Source: an uncultured Porphyromonadaceae bacterium
Lineage (GTDB): Bacteria > Bacteroidota > Bacteroidia > Bacteroidales > Muribaculaceae
Direction: 5' to 3'
Assembly (NCBI GenBank): GCA_900548875.1
Contig: URMA01000022.1
Span: 1 to 40,967 of the forward strand
Length of the DNA stretch: 40,967 nt
The notes below the pieces were generated by a model. The model was not told the origin of the DNA, did not search any database, and worked only from the letters and a program-made list of their open reading frames with translations. This document shows positions 34,184 through 40,967 of this stretch, in pieces. How positions within the stretch are numbered: the stretch's first letter is position 1; every line of letters begins with the position of its first letter. A program made the translations under genes and the position numbers.

Positions 34184-34218
34184 AAAAAATCTTGCACCCA
34201 TTGTCGGGATGCAAGATT
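34184..34218 (-). terminator. Terminator after the omega-subunit gene
   Basis: Minus strand: stem of about 12 bp (34206-34218 with 34188-34199, one bulge), a 6-nt loop, then six T residues (34189-34184). It is 30 bp past the stop of the omega gene. Confidence 0.85.
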
Positions 34219-34247
34219 CTATCTTGTCAATTCGGTTCCGTTTATGC

Positions 34248-34586
34248 TTAGAAATCGAGTTGGGCCTTTTCTTTGGCCGGGTTACGGTATTCAATTTTAC
34301 CTTCGATGTATTCCTGTGTGGCGATGAGCACCGGTTTCGGCAATTTTTCGTAGTAGCGAGAAATTTCGATTTGCTCTCTGTTTTCGGAAACTTCTTCAAG
34401 ATTGTCGTTCAAGGTTGCAAATTCCTGAAGTTTCTTTTCAAGATCATGTTTCATCTCCACGGCAATCTGGTTTGCACGTTTGGCGATGATGCAGACTGTT
34501 TCGTAAACATTACCGGTATCTGCCGATAATTTAATTACATCGCGTGTCACCGTATTAATCGGCGCGTTTGATCTCTTATAATCCAT
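34248..34586 (-). CDS. rpoZ: RNA polymerase omega / Rpb6-type subunit (Bacteroidota form)
   Basis: A 112-residue protein. The core (about 18-75) carries the omega/Rpb6 pattern with VYETVCIIAKRANQIAVEMK, in which AKRANQI matches the RARQL-like omega motif. It is longer than E. coli omega (91 residues) but agrees with the Bacteroidota form and with the genome context next to bamD. It helps assemble and stabilise RNA polymerase. It lies 42 bp downstream of bamD and is followed by a strong terminator. Confidence 0.85.
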   Translation of the reverse strand: MDYKRSNAPINTVTRDVIKLSADTGNVYETVCIIAKRANQIAVEMKHDLEKKLQEFATLNDNLEEVSENREQIEISRYYEKLPKPVLIATQEYIEGKIEYRNPAKEKAQLDF

Positions 34587-34628
34587 TCTCGATAAAAAGT
34601 TTATAAAAAGTAATTTTTGTTGTTTCTG

Positions 34629-35432
34629 TTAGTCGTGTACAAATCGGCTGGCAATTTTGAAAATGTTGTCGGCCTCTTTGCGGTTGGGGCCTTCCGGATA
34701 GTCGTTGATGAAGGAGTAGTATTCGTCGATCACTTCTCTGAATCGTTCTTCCTTCTTTTCGTCGACACTCTGGCGGGCTTCCTGATATTTTGCCTTCAGG
34801 ATAATCATCTGAAGCTGTTCCTTATATTTCGTGTAAGGATAATTCTTCAGAGCATTCTGGGCAACGATGACTGCGCTCTCGTAGTTGTTGCCGAGATAGT
34901 TTCCGAGGTTGTAGTAAAGCTGTGCATTGTCGATTTCCTTCTGTACCAGCTTGTCCTGCAACTCAAATATGGCGTTTTGGGCGATAGTCGCCTTGTCGCT
35001 GTGCGGGTAATAGTCGAGAAACTTCTGAAGCTCGTCAATGGCTTTGTAGGTTTCCGTCTGGTCGAGCTGTGGTTCCGGCGAATCAAGATAGCAGCCGTAT
35101 CCGGCATAAAAGCGTGTCAGCTCGGCGTATTTCCCTTTCGGGTAGTGGGTGTAGTAGGTCTTGAAATAGGAACTTGCCGTCATGTAGTCCTTGTTTTCGT
35201 AGTAGCTGAGGCCGAGCAGGTAGAGCGACTCTTCTGCCTTGTCAGTACCTTTCAGGATTTTGACCACGTCTTCCAAAATAGTGGCTGCCTGCACAAACCT
35301 TCTTTCTTCAAACGCTTTTTTGGCATATTCATATTTGTATTCCACATCTGTGCTTTTTAGCACCTTGTTGTATTCTCCGCAACTTGTCATTGCCAAAGTG
35401 GCCAACAAGGCAAATATGATATGTTTTCGCAT
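34629..35432 (-). CDS. bamD: Outer-membrane assembly lipoprotein BamD
   Basis: A 267-residue lipoprotein of the BAM complex that inserts beta-barrel proteins into the outer membrane. The leader ends in a lipobox-like AMTSC with lipid Cys18. The mature part is a string of about five TPR-like helical hairpins (YAKKAFEERRFVQAATILED; SLYLLGLSYYENKDYMTASS; and so on). The length is near E. coli BamD (245). It depends on Lgt (also in this window) for lipidation. A well-spaced promoter lies just upstream. Confidence 0.92.
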   Translation of the reverse strand: MRKHIIFALLATLAMTSCGEYNKVLKSTDVEYKYEYAKKAFEERRFVQAATILEDVVKILKGTDKAEESLYLLGLSYYENKDYMTASSYFKTYYTHYPKGKYAELTRFYAGYGCYLDSPEPQLDQTETYKAIDELQKFLDYYPHSDKATIAQNAIFELQDKLVQKEIDNAQLYYNLGNYLGNNYESAVIVAQNALKNYPYTKYKEQLQMIILKAKYQEARQSVDEKKEERFREVIDEYYSFINDYPEGPNRKEADNIFKIASRFVHD

Positions 35433-35459
35433 TGTCGTATAGTATTATAAATTAGCATG

Positions 35460-35490
35460 CAAATTTACACTTTTCTTGCGGTAATTCAAA
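35460..35490 (-). promoter_or_regulatory. Promoter of bamD-rpoZ
   Basis: Minus strand: TTTG (35490-35487), a 19-nt spacer, TAAATTTG (35467-35460), ending 28 bp before the bamD ATG. A close match to the Bacteroidota -33/-7 consensus. Confidence 0.7.
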
Positions 35491-35672
35491 GCATTATGCG
35501 AGTTAAATTGACAAAAAAGGATTTTAATTCTATTATTTTTGCGTTTTAATCGAAGAAATGGATGTTTTTCGGTAGCCTTCGGAGAGGGGGCAAAAATATG
35601 TTATATAGCAAATTGTCAGCATTTGGGTGATTTTTTAACGGTTTTTGGTGTGTAGTTAGAAACTTTTTTCAC

Positions 35673-35680
35673 TATATTTG
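35673..35680 (+). promoter_or_regulatory. -7 box for gdhA
   Basis: TATATTTG, an exact TAnnTTTG match, 42 bp upstream of the gdhA ATG at 35722. The nearest upstream TTTG (35644-35647) is 25 nt away, slightly far. Nothing else is recognised between 35491 and 35672. Confidence 0.55.
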
Positions 35681-35721
35681 TTGTGTAAAAAAACAAAACT
35701 AATGCCTTAATCAAATTAACT

Positions 35722-37059
35722 ATGAATGTAGAAAAGATTTTATCCGATCTTGAGGCTAAACACCCCGGTGAAAAGGAGTATTTGCAGGCCGTTAAGGAAG
35801 TGTTGATCTCCGTAAAGGACGTTTACGAAGAACACCCGGAATTTGAAAGCGCCAAAATTATTGAACGTATGGTCGAACCTGACCGTATCTTCACGTTCCG
35901 TGTTCTTTGGACTGACGACAAGGGTGAGGTCCAGACAAACATCGGCTACCGTGTGCAGTTCAACAATGCCATTGGCCCGTACAAGGGTGGTATCCGTTTC
36001 CACGCTTCCGTGAATTTGTCCATCCTCAAGTTCTTGGGATTCGAACAGACGTTCAAAAATGCACTGACAACATTGCCGATGGGCGGCGGAAAAGGTGGTT
36101 CAGACTTTAGCCCGCGCGGCAAATCAGATAAGGAAATCATGCGTTTCTGCCAGGCGTTTATCCTTGAATTGTGGAGAAACCTTGGCCCGGATCGTGACGT
36201 GCCGGCCGGCGATATCGGCGTAGGCGGACGCGAAGTGGGATACATGTTCGGCATGTATAAGAAACTGGCACAAGAGCATACTGGTACGTTTACGGGCAAG
36301 GGCCTTGACTTCGGCGGTTCGCGTATCCGTCCGGAAGCAACCGGCTTCGGCGCTCTCTATTTCGTACAGAACATGCTGCACCGTATCGGCGACGACATCA
36401 AGGGCAAGACCGTAGCTATTTCCGGTTTCGGTAATGTGGCTTGGGGTGCTGCTTTGAAGGCAACTCAACTGGGTGCAAAAGTTGTGACAATTTCCGGCCC
36501 TGACGGCTATGTTTATGACCCTGACGGTATCAGCGGCGACAAGATTGACTATATGCTCGAACTCCGTGCTTCAGGCAACGATATCGTTGAACCGTATGTT
36601 GAGAAATATCCGAACGCTACGTTCTTCCCGGGCAAGAAACCTTGGGAACAGAAGGTGGATATCGCTCTTCCTTGTGCCACTCAGAACGAATTGGCAAAAG
36701 AAGATGCCGACATGCTCGTAGCCAATAAGGTGCAGATTGTGGCTGAAGTTTCCAACATGGGATGTACGCCGGAAGCTATCGATACGTTCCTTGAAAACAA
36801 GGTGACATACGCTCCTGGCAAGGCCGTAAATGCCGGTGGTGTGGCAACTTCCGGTCTGGAAATGACTCAGAACGCCATGCACATCACTTGGACAGAAAAG
36901 GAAGTGGACGACCGCTTGCACCAAATCATGCGCGACATTCACGAACAATGCGTGAAATATGGTACACAGCCTGACGGTTTCGTCAACTACATGAAGGGTG
37001 CCAACATTGCAGGCTTCATGAAGGTGGCTCACGCTATGATGGGACAAGGCTACGTTTAA
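35722..37059 (+). CDS. gdhA: NADP-specific glutamate dehydrogenase
   Basis: A 445-residue hexameric-type enzyme interconverting 2-oxoglutarate plus ammonia and glutamate, a main route of ammonia assimilation. Visible motifs: GPYKGGIRFHASVNLSILKF (about 90-109), the catalytic-lysine region LPMGGGKGGSDFSPRGKSD (about 119-137), and the nucleotide-binding GFGNVAWG (about 236-243). The length is that of the E. coli NADP enzyme (447). It has its own promoter box and a terminator directly downstream. Codon use looks well adapted, suggesting high expression. Confidence 0.95.
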   Translation: MNVEKILSDLEAKHPGEKEYLQAVKEVLISVKDVYEEHPEFESAKIIERMVEPDRIFTFRVLWTDDKGEVQTNIGYRVQFNNAIGPYKGGIRFHASVNLSILKFLGFEQTFKNALTTLPMGGGKGGSDFSPRGKSDKEIMRFCQAFILELWRNLGPDRDVPAGDIGVGGREVGYMFGMYKKLAQEHTGTFTGKGLDFGGSRIRPEATGFGALYFVQNMLHRIGDDIKGKTVAISGFGNVAWGAALKATQLGAKVVTISGPDGYVYDPDGISGDKIDYMLELRASGNDIVEPYVEKYPNATFFPGKKPWEQKVDIALPCATQNELAKEDADMLVANKVQIVAEVSNMGCTPEAIDTFLENKVTYAPGKAVNAGGVATSGLEMTQNAMHITWTEKEVDDRLHQIMRDIHEQCVKYGTQPDGFVNYMKGANIAGFMKVAHAMMGQGYV

Positions 37060-37086
37060 TAATACGAAATACAAGGTCTATGTGGG

Positions 37087-37122
37087 AAAACGGGATTGCC
37101 TTCGTGGCGGTTCCGTTTTTTT
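37087..37122 (+). terminator. Terminator after gdhA
   Basis: Outer stem AAAACGG (37087-37093) with CCGTTTT (37113-37119), inner GCC/GGC pairing around TTCGT, and a T-run to 37122, 28 bp past the gdhA stop. Confidence 0.7.
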
Positions 37123-37158
37123 CTTGTGTTCACGCTCGGCGGTTGGCGTATTTTTTGA

Positions 37159-37166
37159 TAAGTTTG
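37159..37166 (+). promoter_or_regulatory. -7 box for the sirtuin gene
   Basis: TAAGTTTG, an exact TAnnTTTG match, 31 bp before ATG 37198. It shows that a GTG start at 37171 would lie at or before the transcription start, so 37198 is preferred. Confidence 0.55.
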
Positions 37167-37197
37167 CAGTGTGGAAATTGGAAAAACGAAGTTGACG

Positions 37198-37941
37198 ATG
37201 AAACGGAAGAAAATCGTGTTTTTTACCGGAGCGGGAATCAGCCGCGAAAGCGGTCTGCCCACTTTTCGCGGCGACGGCGGGTTGTGGGACACGCTGGATG
37301 TGGAGGCCGTTGCCGATGCGCATTCCTGGTATTCGGGACGGCGGAGCGACTGCCGGCAGCGGCGGCAGGTGATGCTCGATTTTTTCAATCCCCTGCGGCG
37401 TGCCATTCTGGCCAGGGAGCCGAACGAGGCCCATCGTCTGATTGCTGCATTGGAAAAAGACTACGATGTGGTGGTCATTACGCAGAACGGCGACGATTTC
37501 CATACCCGTGCCGGAAGTTCCGAAGTCGTTTATCTTCACGGCGAAGCATTGAAGAATGCCAGCACGCTCCATCCTTATGAACCGATAGAAATTGACCGCC
37601 GTCATCCCGACATCCATATCGGCGACAAGGCTCCCGACGGTTCGCAGATACGTCCGTTTGTCATTTTCTTCAACGAGGATATTGATAGGCGGTTGTGGAA
37701 GCGTGCCGTGGCTCTTACCCGCGAGGCCGACTATTTTGTGGTAGTCGGGTCTACGATGCTTGTTTTTCCTGCCGCCGATTTGCTCGGAATGTTGTCGCCG
37801 CAGTGCCGGCTGTTTGTGGTCGACCCGTCGGAAGTGCATCTTCCCGACGGCAATCCCCGCAGTTTTGTGCATTATCGTTGTGGCGGCACGGAAGGGGTGA
37901 AGCGTTTTTGCGAACAGCTCCGGAGCGAAACGGGAGAATAG
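37198..37941 (+). CDS. Sir2-family NAD-dependent deacylase (no zinc cysteines)
   Basis: A 247-residue sirtuin removing acyl groups from lysines using NAD. NAD-site motifs are FFTGAGISRESGLPTFRG (about 7-24), TQNGDDFHTRAGSS (about 95-108) and VVYLHGEAL (about 111-119) with the catalytic His. The usual four zinc-binding cysteines after that histidine are absent; the segment reads KNASTLHPYEPIEIDRRHPD. I have seen this loss in other Bacteroidota sirtuins, so the protein is probably active. Start chosen at ATG 37198 because of the promoter box. It is flanked by its own promoter and by gdhA's terminator. Confidence 0.88.
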   Translation: MKRKKIVFFTGAGISRESGLPTFRGDGGLWDTLDVEAVADAHSWYSGRRSDCRQRRQVMLDFFNPLRRAILAREPNEAHRLIAALEKDYDVVVITQNGDDFHTRAGSSEVVYLHGEALKNASTLHPYEPIEIDRRHPDIHIGDKAPDGSQIRPFVIFFNEDIDRRLWKRAVALTREADYFVVVGSTMLVFPAADLLGMLSPQCRLFVVDPSEVHLPDGNPRSFVHYRCGGTEGVKRFCEQLRSETGE

Positions 37942-38046
37942 GTTTTGGAAAATTGAATGCCGCACGCTGAACTGAAGGAGTGGTTTTCATGTCGGAGTTT
38001 TGCTTGAAAATCAGATTTTGATGATGGGATAATCGGAATCAATTCG

Positions 38047-38054
38047 TACTTTTG
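38047..38054 (+). promoter_or_regulatory. -7 box for the MBL/deacetylase-like fusion gene
   Basis: TACTTTTG, an exact TAnnTTTG match, 86 bp upstream of ATG 38141. The leader includes an 11-codon open frame (38078-38110) that may or may not be translated. Confidence 0.4.
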
Positions 38055-38140
38055 TGTGATATTTGTCTGCCTGTCGGATGATGGGTGAAGAAAATGTCAG
38101 TTCATTATAATTTATCGTACAATCAACTCCTGTCAGTGTT

Positions 38141-39664
38141 ATGTTTCGTAGAATCCATTTCATCCTTTTTCTGCTTTGTGCAGCTTGCGTAACTCTTTAT
38201 GCAGCGGAACCGGTATTCAGTAATGCCGACCTTGCCGCAACCGAAATCGAGCCCGGTGTTTTCGTGCTTGAAACTTCCGACAAAACAACGCTCTACCTTG
38301 TGGAGGGCGACAGTGCGGCGTTGCTTATCGATACCGGCACTTCCATTGCCGACCTCGACAAAATCGTGAAGCGCATCACCACGAAACCGTTTCGCGTTGT
38401 GGCCACTCACGGTCATTTCGACCACGTGGGCAACATCCGTTTCTTCTCCGAATTCTATATGCATCCTGCCGATACGGTGATTGATATTCCGCAACTGAAA
38501 GAGTACCGTGGACGGATTCTTCCGATTGCCGACGGCGACCGTTTCGAGTTGGGCGGACGCACGCTCGAAGTGGTCCACACTCCCGGACATACGCCCGGCT
38601 CTGTCACATTGGTTGATTACGCCAATCACATGGCTTTTTCCGGCGACGCTTTCGGTTCCGGTCAGCTGTGGATGCAGGTGCAGCCGCTTGTGCCATTCTC
38701 CACACTTATTGAAAGTTGCGGCCGCATGATTGAATTGATGGCTGAACGGGGTGTCGACAAGCTTTATGTGGGCCACTATCCCTATTTGAAGCGCCCCCTG
38801 GGTATCGACTATTTGGTGGATGTCGACCTCGCTGCCCGTGCCATCGACGCGGGCGATATTGCCGCTGCAACCTCCTTCGATGGGATGGCCCGCCTGTTGC
38901 GATATGGTTCGGCCGAAATTGTATTCCTTCCTGAATCCGCCGGCCGTCATCAGCTTGCTCCCAAGCGGGTATTGCTGAAGTTCGACGATGTGCACTACGG
39001 CGAGGGTACGGATACCGTATCGCCGCGGTGGAACCGCCTGGTTTCCTATCTTCAGGCAAACCATCTGAAAGCCAACCTCGGCATTCTCGGCTATTCCCTC
39101 CAGTCGGACAGAACCGACTATTTTGACTGGCTCCGTCACACCGCCGCCATCGATGGCATTGAGTTTTGGAACCACGGATTTCGCAATCGTACGGAGAGTG
39201 ACACGACGGGAGAGTTTGAGCAGGATTTTGCTTCGCAGCAGCGGGCTCTCCGGCTCACCGATTCGCTTTGCATTGCCAAAATCGGCATTACGCTTCATGC
39301 CTGGGGACCTCATTGGACAAATTGCAACGAAGTGACCGACAGTGCCTTGTCGACCGTTCCCAACATTCGCCTCGTCATGGTCGACCGTTCATTTCCCGAA
39401 CTTCGTCACTATAAAGGGCTCGTCATCCGTGAAACCTTAGAGATGGAATATCCTTACCACAATCCCGACTACCACAAATTCCTTATCAATTATCTTGGCC
39501 GCTGGCGCCATTGCAACACCTTCTATCTGCAAGGACATCCCAACAGTTGGGACGATGCCCGATGGAATGAATTCAAGCAGATTGTCGGACGCTTGCAGGC
39601 CGACGGCGTTCAGTTTATCAACCTCTCCGAATACATTGCTCATCCCTCAGCCACTTGCCGTTGA
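38141..39664 (+). CDS. Exported metallo-beta-lactamase-fold / polysaccharide-deacetylase-like fusion
   Basis: A 507-residue protein with a signal peptide (1-20, ending YAAEP). Residues about 25-245 are a metallo-beta-lactamase-fold hydrolase with every metal ligand visible: THGHFDHVGN (HxHxDH), HTPGHTPGS, the bridging Asp in FSGDAFGSG, and YVGHYPY. Residues about 275-500 resemble a NodB-type or DUF2334-like deacetylase: KFDDVHYG (Asp-Asp and His), EFWNHGFRNR and HAWGPHWTN. So it looks like two hydrolases in one exported chain. The substrate is unknown; a cell-envelope or dietary glycan is a guess. Single gene with its own promoter. Confidence 0.75.
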   Translation: MFRRIHFILFLLCAACVTLYAAEPVFSNADLAATEIEPGVFVLETSDKTTLYLVEGDSAALLIDTGTSIADLDKIVKRITTKPFRVVATHGHFDHVGNIRFFSEFYMHPADTVIDIPQLKEYRGRILPIADGDRFELGGRTLEVVHTPGHTPGSVTLVDYANHMAFSGDAFGSGQLWMQVQPLVPFSTLIESCGRMIELMAERGVDKLYVGHYPYLKRPLGIDYLVDVDLAARAIDAGDIAAATSFDGMARLLRYGSAEIVFLPESAGRHQLAPKRVLLKFDDVHYGEGTDTVSPRWNRLVSYLQANHLKANLGILGYSLQSDRTDYFDWLRHTAAIDGIEFWNHGFRNRTESDTTGEFEQDFASQQRALRLTDSLCIAKIGITLHAWGPHWTNCNEVTDSALSTVPNIRLVMVDRSFPELRHYKGLVIRETLEMEYPYHNPDYHKFLINYLGRWRHCNTFYLQGHPNSWDDARWNEFKQIVGRLQADGVQFINLSEYIAHPSATCR

Positions 39665-39699
39665 ACGCCCTGAGGAAAATTGGGTATTTGGGATATTTT

Positions 39700-39769
39700 G
39701 ACAGAAGAACAAAAGAACAGATTTTAAAATTGATAGGCAGGAAAAATTTTGTACTTCTGTTCTTCTGTC
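39700..39769. repeat. Palindromic dispersed repeat, right copy
   Basis: A 70-bp imperfect palindrome: GACAGAAGAAC at 39700-39710 is the exact reverse complement of 39759-39769. Its reverse complement aligns over its length with the left-end copy (46-103), with an extra ~5 bases and small differences; the 25 bp at 39700-39724 are identical to the complement of 79-103. It lies between the fusion gene and the RhuM gene. Confidence 0.7.
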
Positions 39770-39786
39770 TAATATTAACCTTTTGC

Positions 39787-39794
39787 TATATTTG
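39787..39794 (+). promoter_or_regulatory. -7 box for the RhuM gene
   Basis: TATATTTG, an exact TAnnTTTG match, 42 bp upstream of ATG 39837 and 17 bp downstream of the palindromic repeat. The position where a -33 box would be expected falls at the repeat's right arm. Confidence 0.5.
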
Positions 39795-39836
39795 TAGAAT
39801 ATAGGATGCGGCTTAAAAATATGGATAAGCAGTTGC

Positions 39837-40868
39837 ATGAGTATCGATATGAGTAAAGAAAAAAATAAAGGAAATATCATTCTGTATCAAACGTCCGACG
39901 GCCAATCAAAAATTGAGGTAACGCTGTCGAATGATACGGTGTGGCTTACTGCCGACCAAATGGCGGAATTGTTTCAACGGAATAAATCTACCATTTCACG
40001 TCACATAAAGAGTGTGCTCGATAGTGGAGAGTTGCAGGCGGATATGGTTGTTGCATTTTTTGCAACAACCACTCAACATGGTGCTATTAAGGGAAAAACA
40101 CAAACCCATACAACGGCATTTTATAATCTTGACATGATAATCAGTGTTGGCTACCGTGTAAATTCTCACCGTGGTGTGCAATTCCGTATTTGGGCAACTC
40201 AAGTTTTGCGAGAATACCTGATTAAAGGTTTTGCCATGAACGACGAATTGTTGAAACGTGCCGGAGGTGGTAATTATTTTGATGAACTGCTTAGTCGCAT
40301 CCGTGATATTCGTTCATCGGAAAAAGTCTTTTATCGGAAAGTGCTGGAAATTTATGCGCTTAGCATTGACTATGACCCTCGGGCGGAATTCACTCAGCAG
40401 TTTTTTAAGACGGTGCAGAACAAAATGCACTTTTCTGTTCACGGGCATACGGCAGCGGAAATAATTTACGAACGCGCCGATGCCGAGAAGGATTTTATGG
40501 GCTTAACCTCGTGGACTGGGGCAATGCCTCAGCGGTCAGATGCAGAAGTTGCGAAAAACTATCTTTCGGCTGATGAACTTGACACGCTGAACCGTATTGT
40601 CAGTTTGTATCTCGATTTTGCAGAGTTGCAGGCTAAATCGCATAAGCCAATGTATATGAAAGATTGGATACAGAAACTGGATGATTTTCTCAAACTTTCA
40701 GGAAAAGAACTCCTCACTCACGCAGGCAAAATATCGGCTGAAATAGCCAAACAGAAAGCCAATATGGAGTATGACAAATTTAAGGTGAGGACCGCCAGTC
40801 AACTCTCGCCGGTGGAAATACATTTCTTAGAAAATTTCGAGAAAGAACAGAAGAAATTGAAACGGTAA
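39837..40868 (+). CDS. RhuM-family protein (virulence-associated)
   Basis: A 343-residue protein matching the RhuM family: N-terminal DNA-binding-like unit (about 32-65, WLTADQMAELFQRNKSTISR), then the conserved FYNLDMIISVGYRVNSHRGV (about 97-116) and FRIWATQVLREYLIKGFAMN (about 119-138). A C-terminal helical part follows (about 150-340). The name comes from a Salmonella pathogenicity-island gene; the biochemical role is unclear, and such genes are widespread in accessory regions of Bacteroidota. An alternative start is ATG 39849. The last 99 bases after it (40869-40967) show nothing I recognise. Confidence 0.85.
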   Translation: MSIDMSKEKNKGNIILYQTSDGQSKIEVTLSNDTVWLTADQMAELFQRNKSTISRHIKSVLDSGELQADMVVAFFATTTQHGAIKGKTQTHTTAFYNLDMIISVGYRVNSHRGVQFRIWATQVLREYLIKGFAMNDELLKRAGGGNYFDELLSRIRDIRSSEKVFYRKVLEIYALSIDYDPRAEFTQQFFKTVQNKMHFSVHGHTAAEIIYERADAEKDFMGLTSWTGAMPQRSDAEVAKNYLSADELDTLNRIVSLYLDFAELQAKSHKPMYMKDWIQKLDDFLKLSGKELLTHAGKISAEIAKQKANMEYDKFKVRTASQLSPVEIHFLENFEKEQKKLKR

Positions 40869-40967
40869 CGGCAGAATTATTTAACTGTAAATGTGATGAA
40901 TTTGTGTTTAAGTTTATTGCTGTCCGATAAAACCGATTAAAGATAAAAATGTACTGCTCGACCATTG

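Noticed and set aside
46..39769. The two end repeats as terminal inverted repeats of one mobile element
   Set aside because: The interval holds mostly core genes (lgt, purM, nrdD, gdhA) and no transposase, and each repeat is itself palindromic. A dispersed repeat is more likely.
1..40967. CRISPR arrays, rRNA and tRNA genes, insertion sequences, riboswitches
   Set aside because: No regularly spaced repeats, no recognisable tRNA cloverleaf or rRNA stretch, no transposase and no known riboswitch motif was seen by eye. A dedicated covariance-model scan was not possible.

Overview
The window looks like a piece of a Bacteroidales (Bacteroidota) chromosome. The evidence is the gene content: a Bacteroidota-type RNA polymerase omega/Rpb6 protein next to a BamD lipoprotein, DUF4924, DUF3127, a PASTA protein next to an RluA enzyme, and a Sir2 protein without zinc cysteines. 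Many genes are also preceded by the Bacteroides-type -7 box TAnnTTTG. I cannot name a genus. No rRNA, tRNA, CRISPR array or insertion sequence was recognised.

Layout. 1-11.2 kb: envelope and housekeeping genes. lgt and an MscS-type channel form one minus-strand pair; cdsA, purM and an MltF-like lipoprotein form another minus-strand unit. On the plus strand come a thioesterase with dprA, then a Crp/Fnr regulator, DUF4924 and prfC, closed by a terminator. 11.4-14.9 kb: a plus-strand group with an exported Ntn hydrolase, a DUF486 membrane protein, a YcxB-like protein, a secreted protein with a possible C-terminal sorting tail, and a DUF3127 protein with an SSB-like tail. 14.97-23.9 kb: an AT-rich type I restriction-modification island on the minus strand (hsdR, hsdM, a DUF1016 nuclease gene, hsdS). 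Beyond hsdS lie a plus-strand tyrosine recombinase and a second hsdS that has no start codon or N-terminus. 24.1-35.4 kb: nrdDG, a five-gene unit (acyltransferase, phosphoesterase, Tex, folK, DUF1232), PASTA-RluA, and rpoZ/bamD. 35.7-40.9 kb: plus-strand gdhA, a sirtuin, a metallo-beta-lactamase/deacetylase-like fusion, and a RhuM-family gene.

The most interesting part is the hsdS locus. The expressed hsdS and the startless copy face each other across the recombinase. They share a perfect 28-bp inverted repeat at the start of target-recognition domain 1 and a perfect 16-bp inverted repeat at the start of domain 2. The layout predicts two nested inversions of about 3.46 kb and 2.06 kb. These would give up to four specificity subunits, hence phase-variable DNA methylation. 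Two details stand out: the two recognition domains of the silent copy are near-duplicates, predicting a near-palindromic target; and either inversion also flips the recombinase gene, so its orientation should track which domain 2 is expressed. Separately, related palindromic repeats of about 60-70 bp lie in inverted orientation near both ends of the window.
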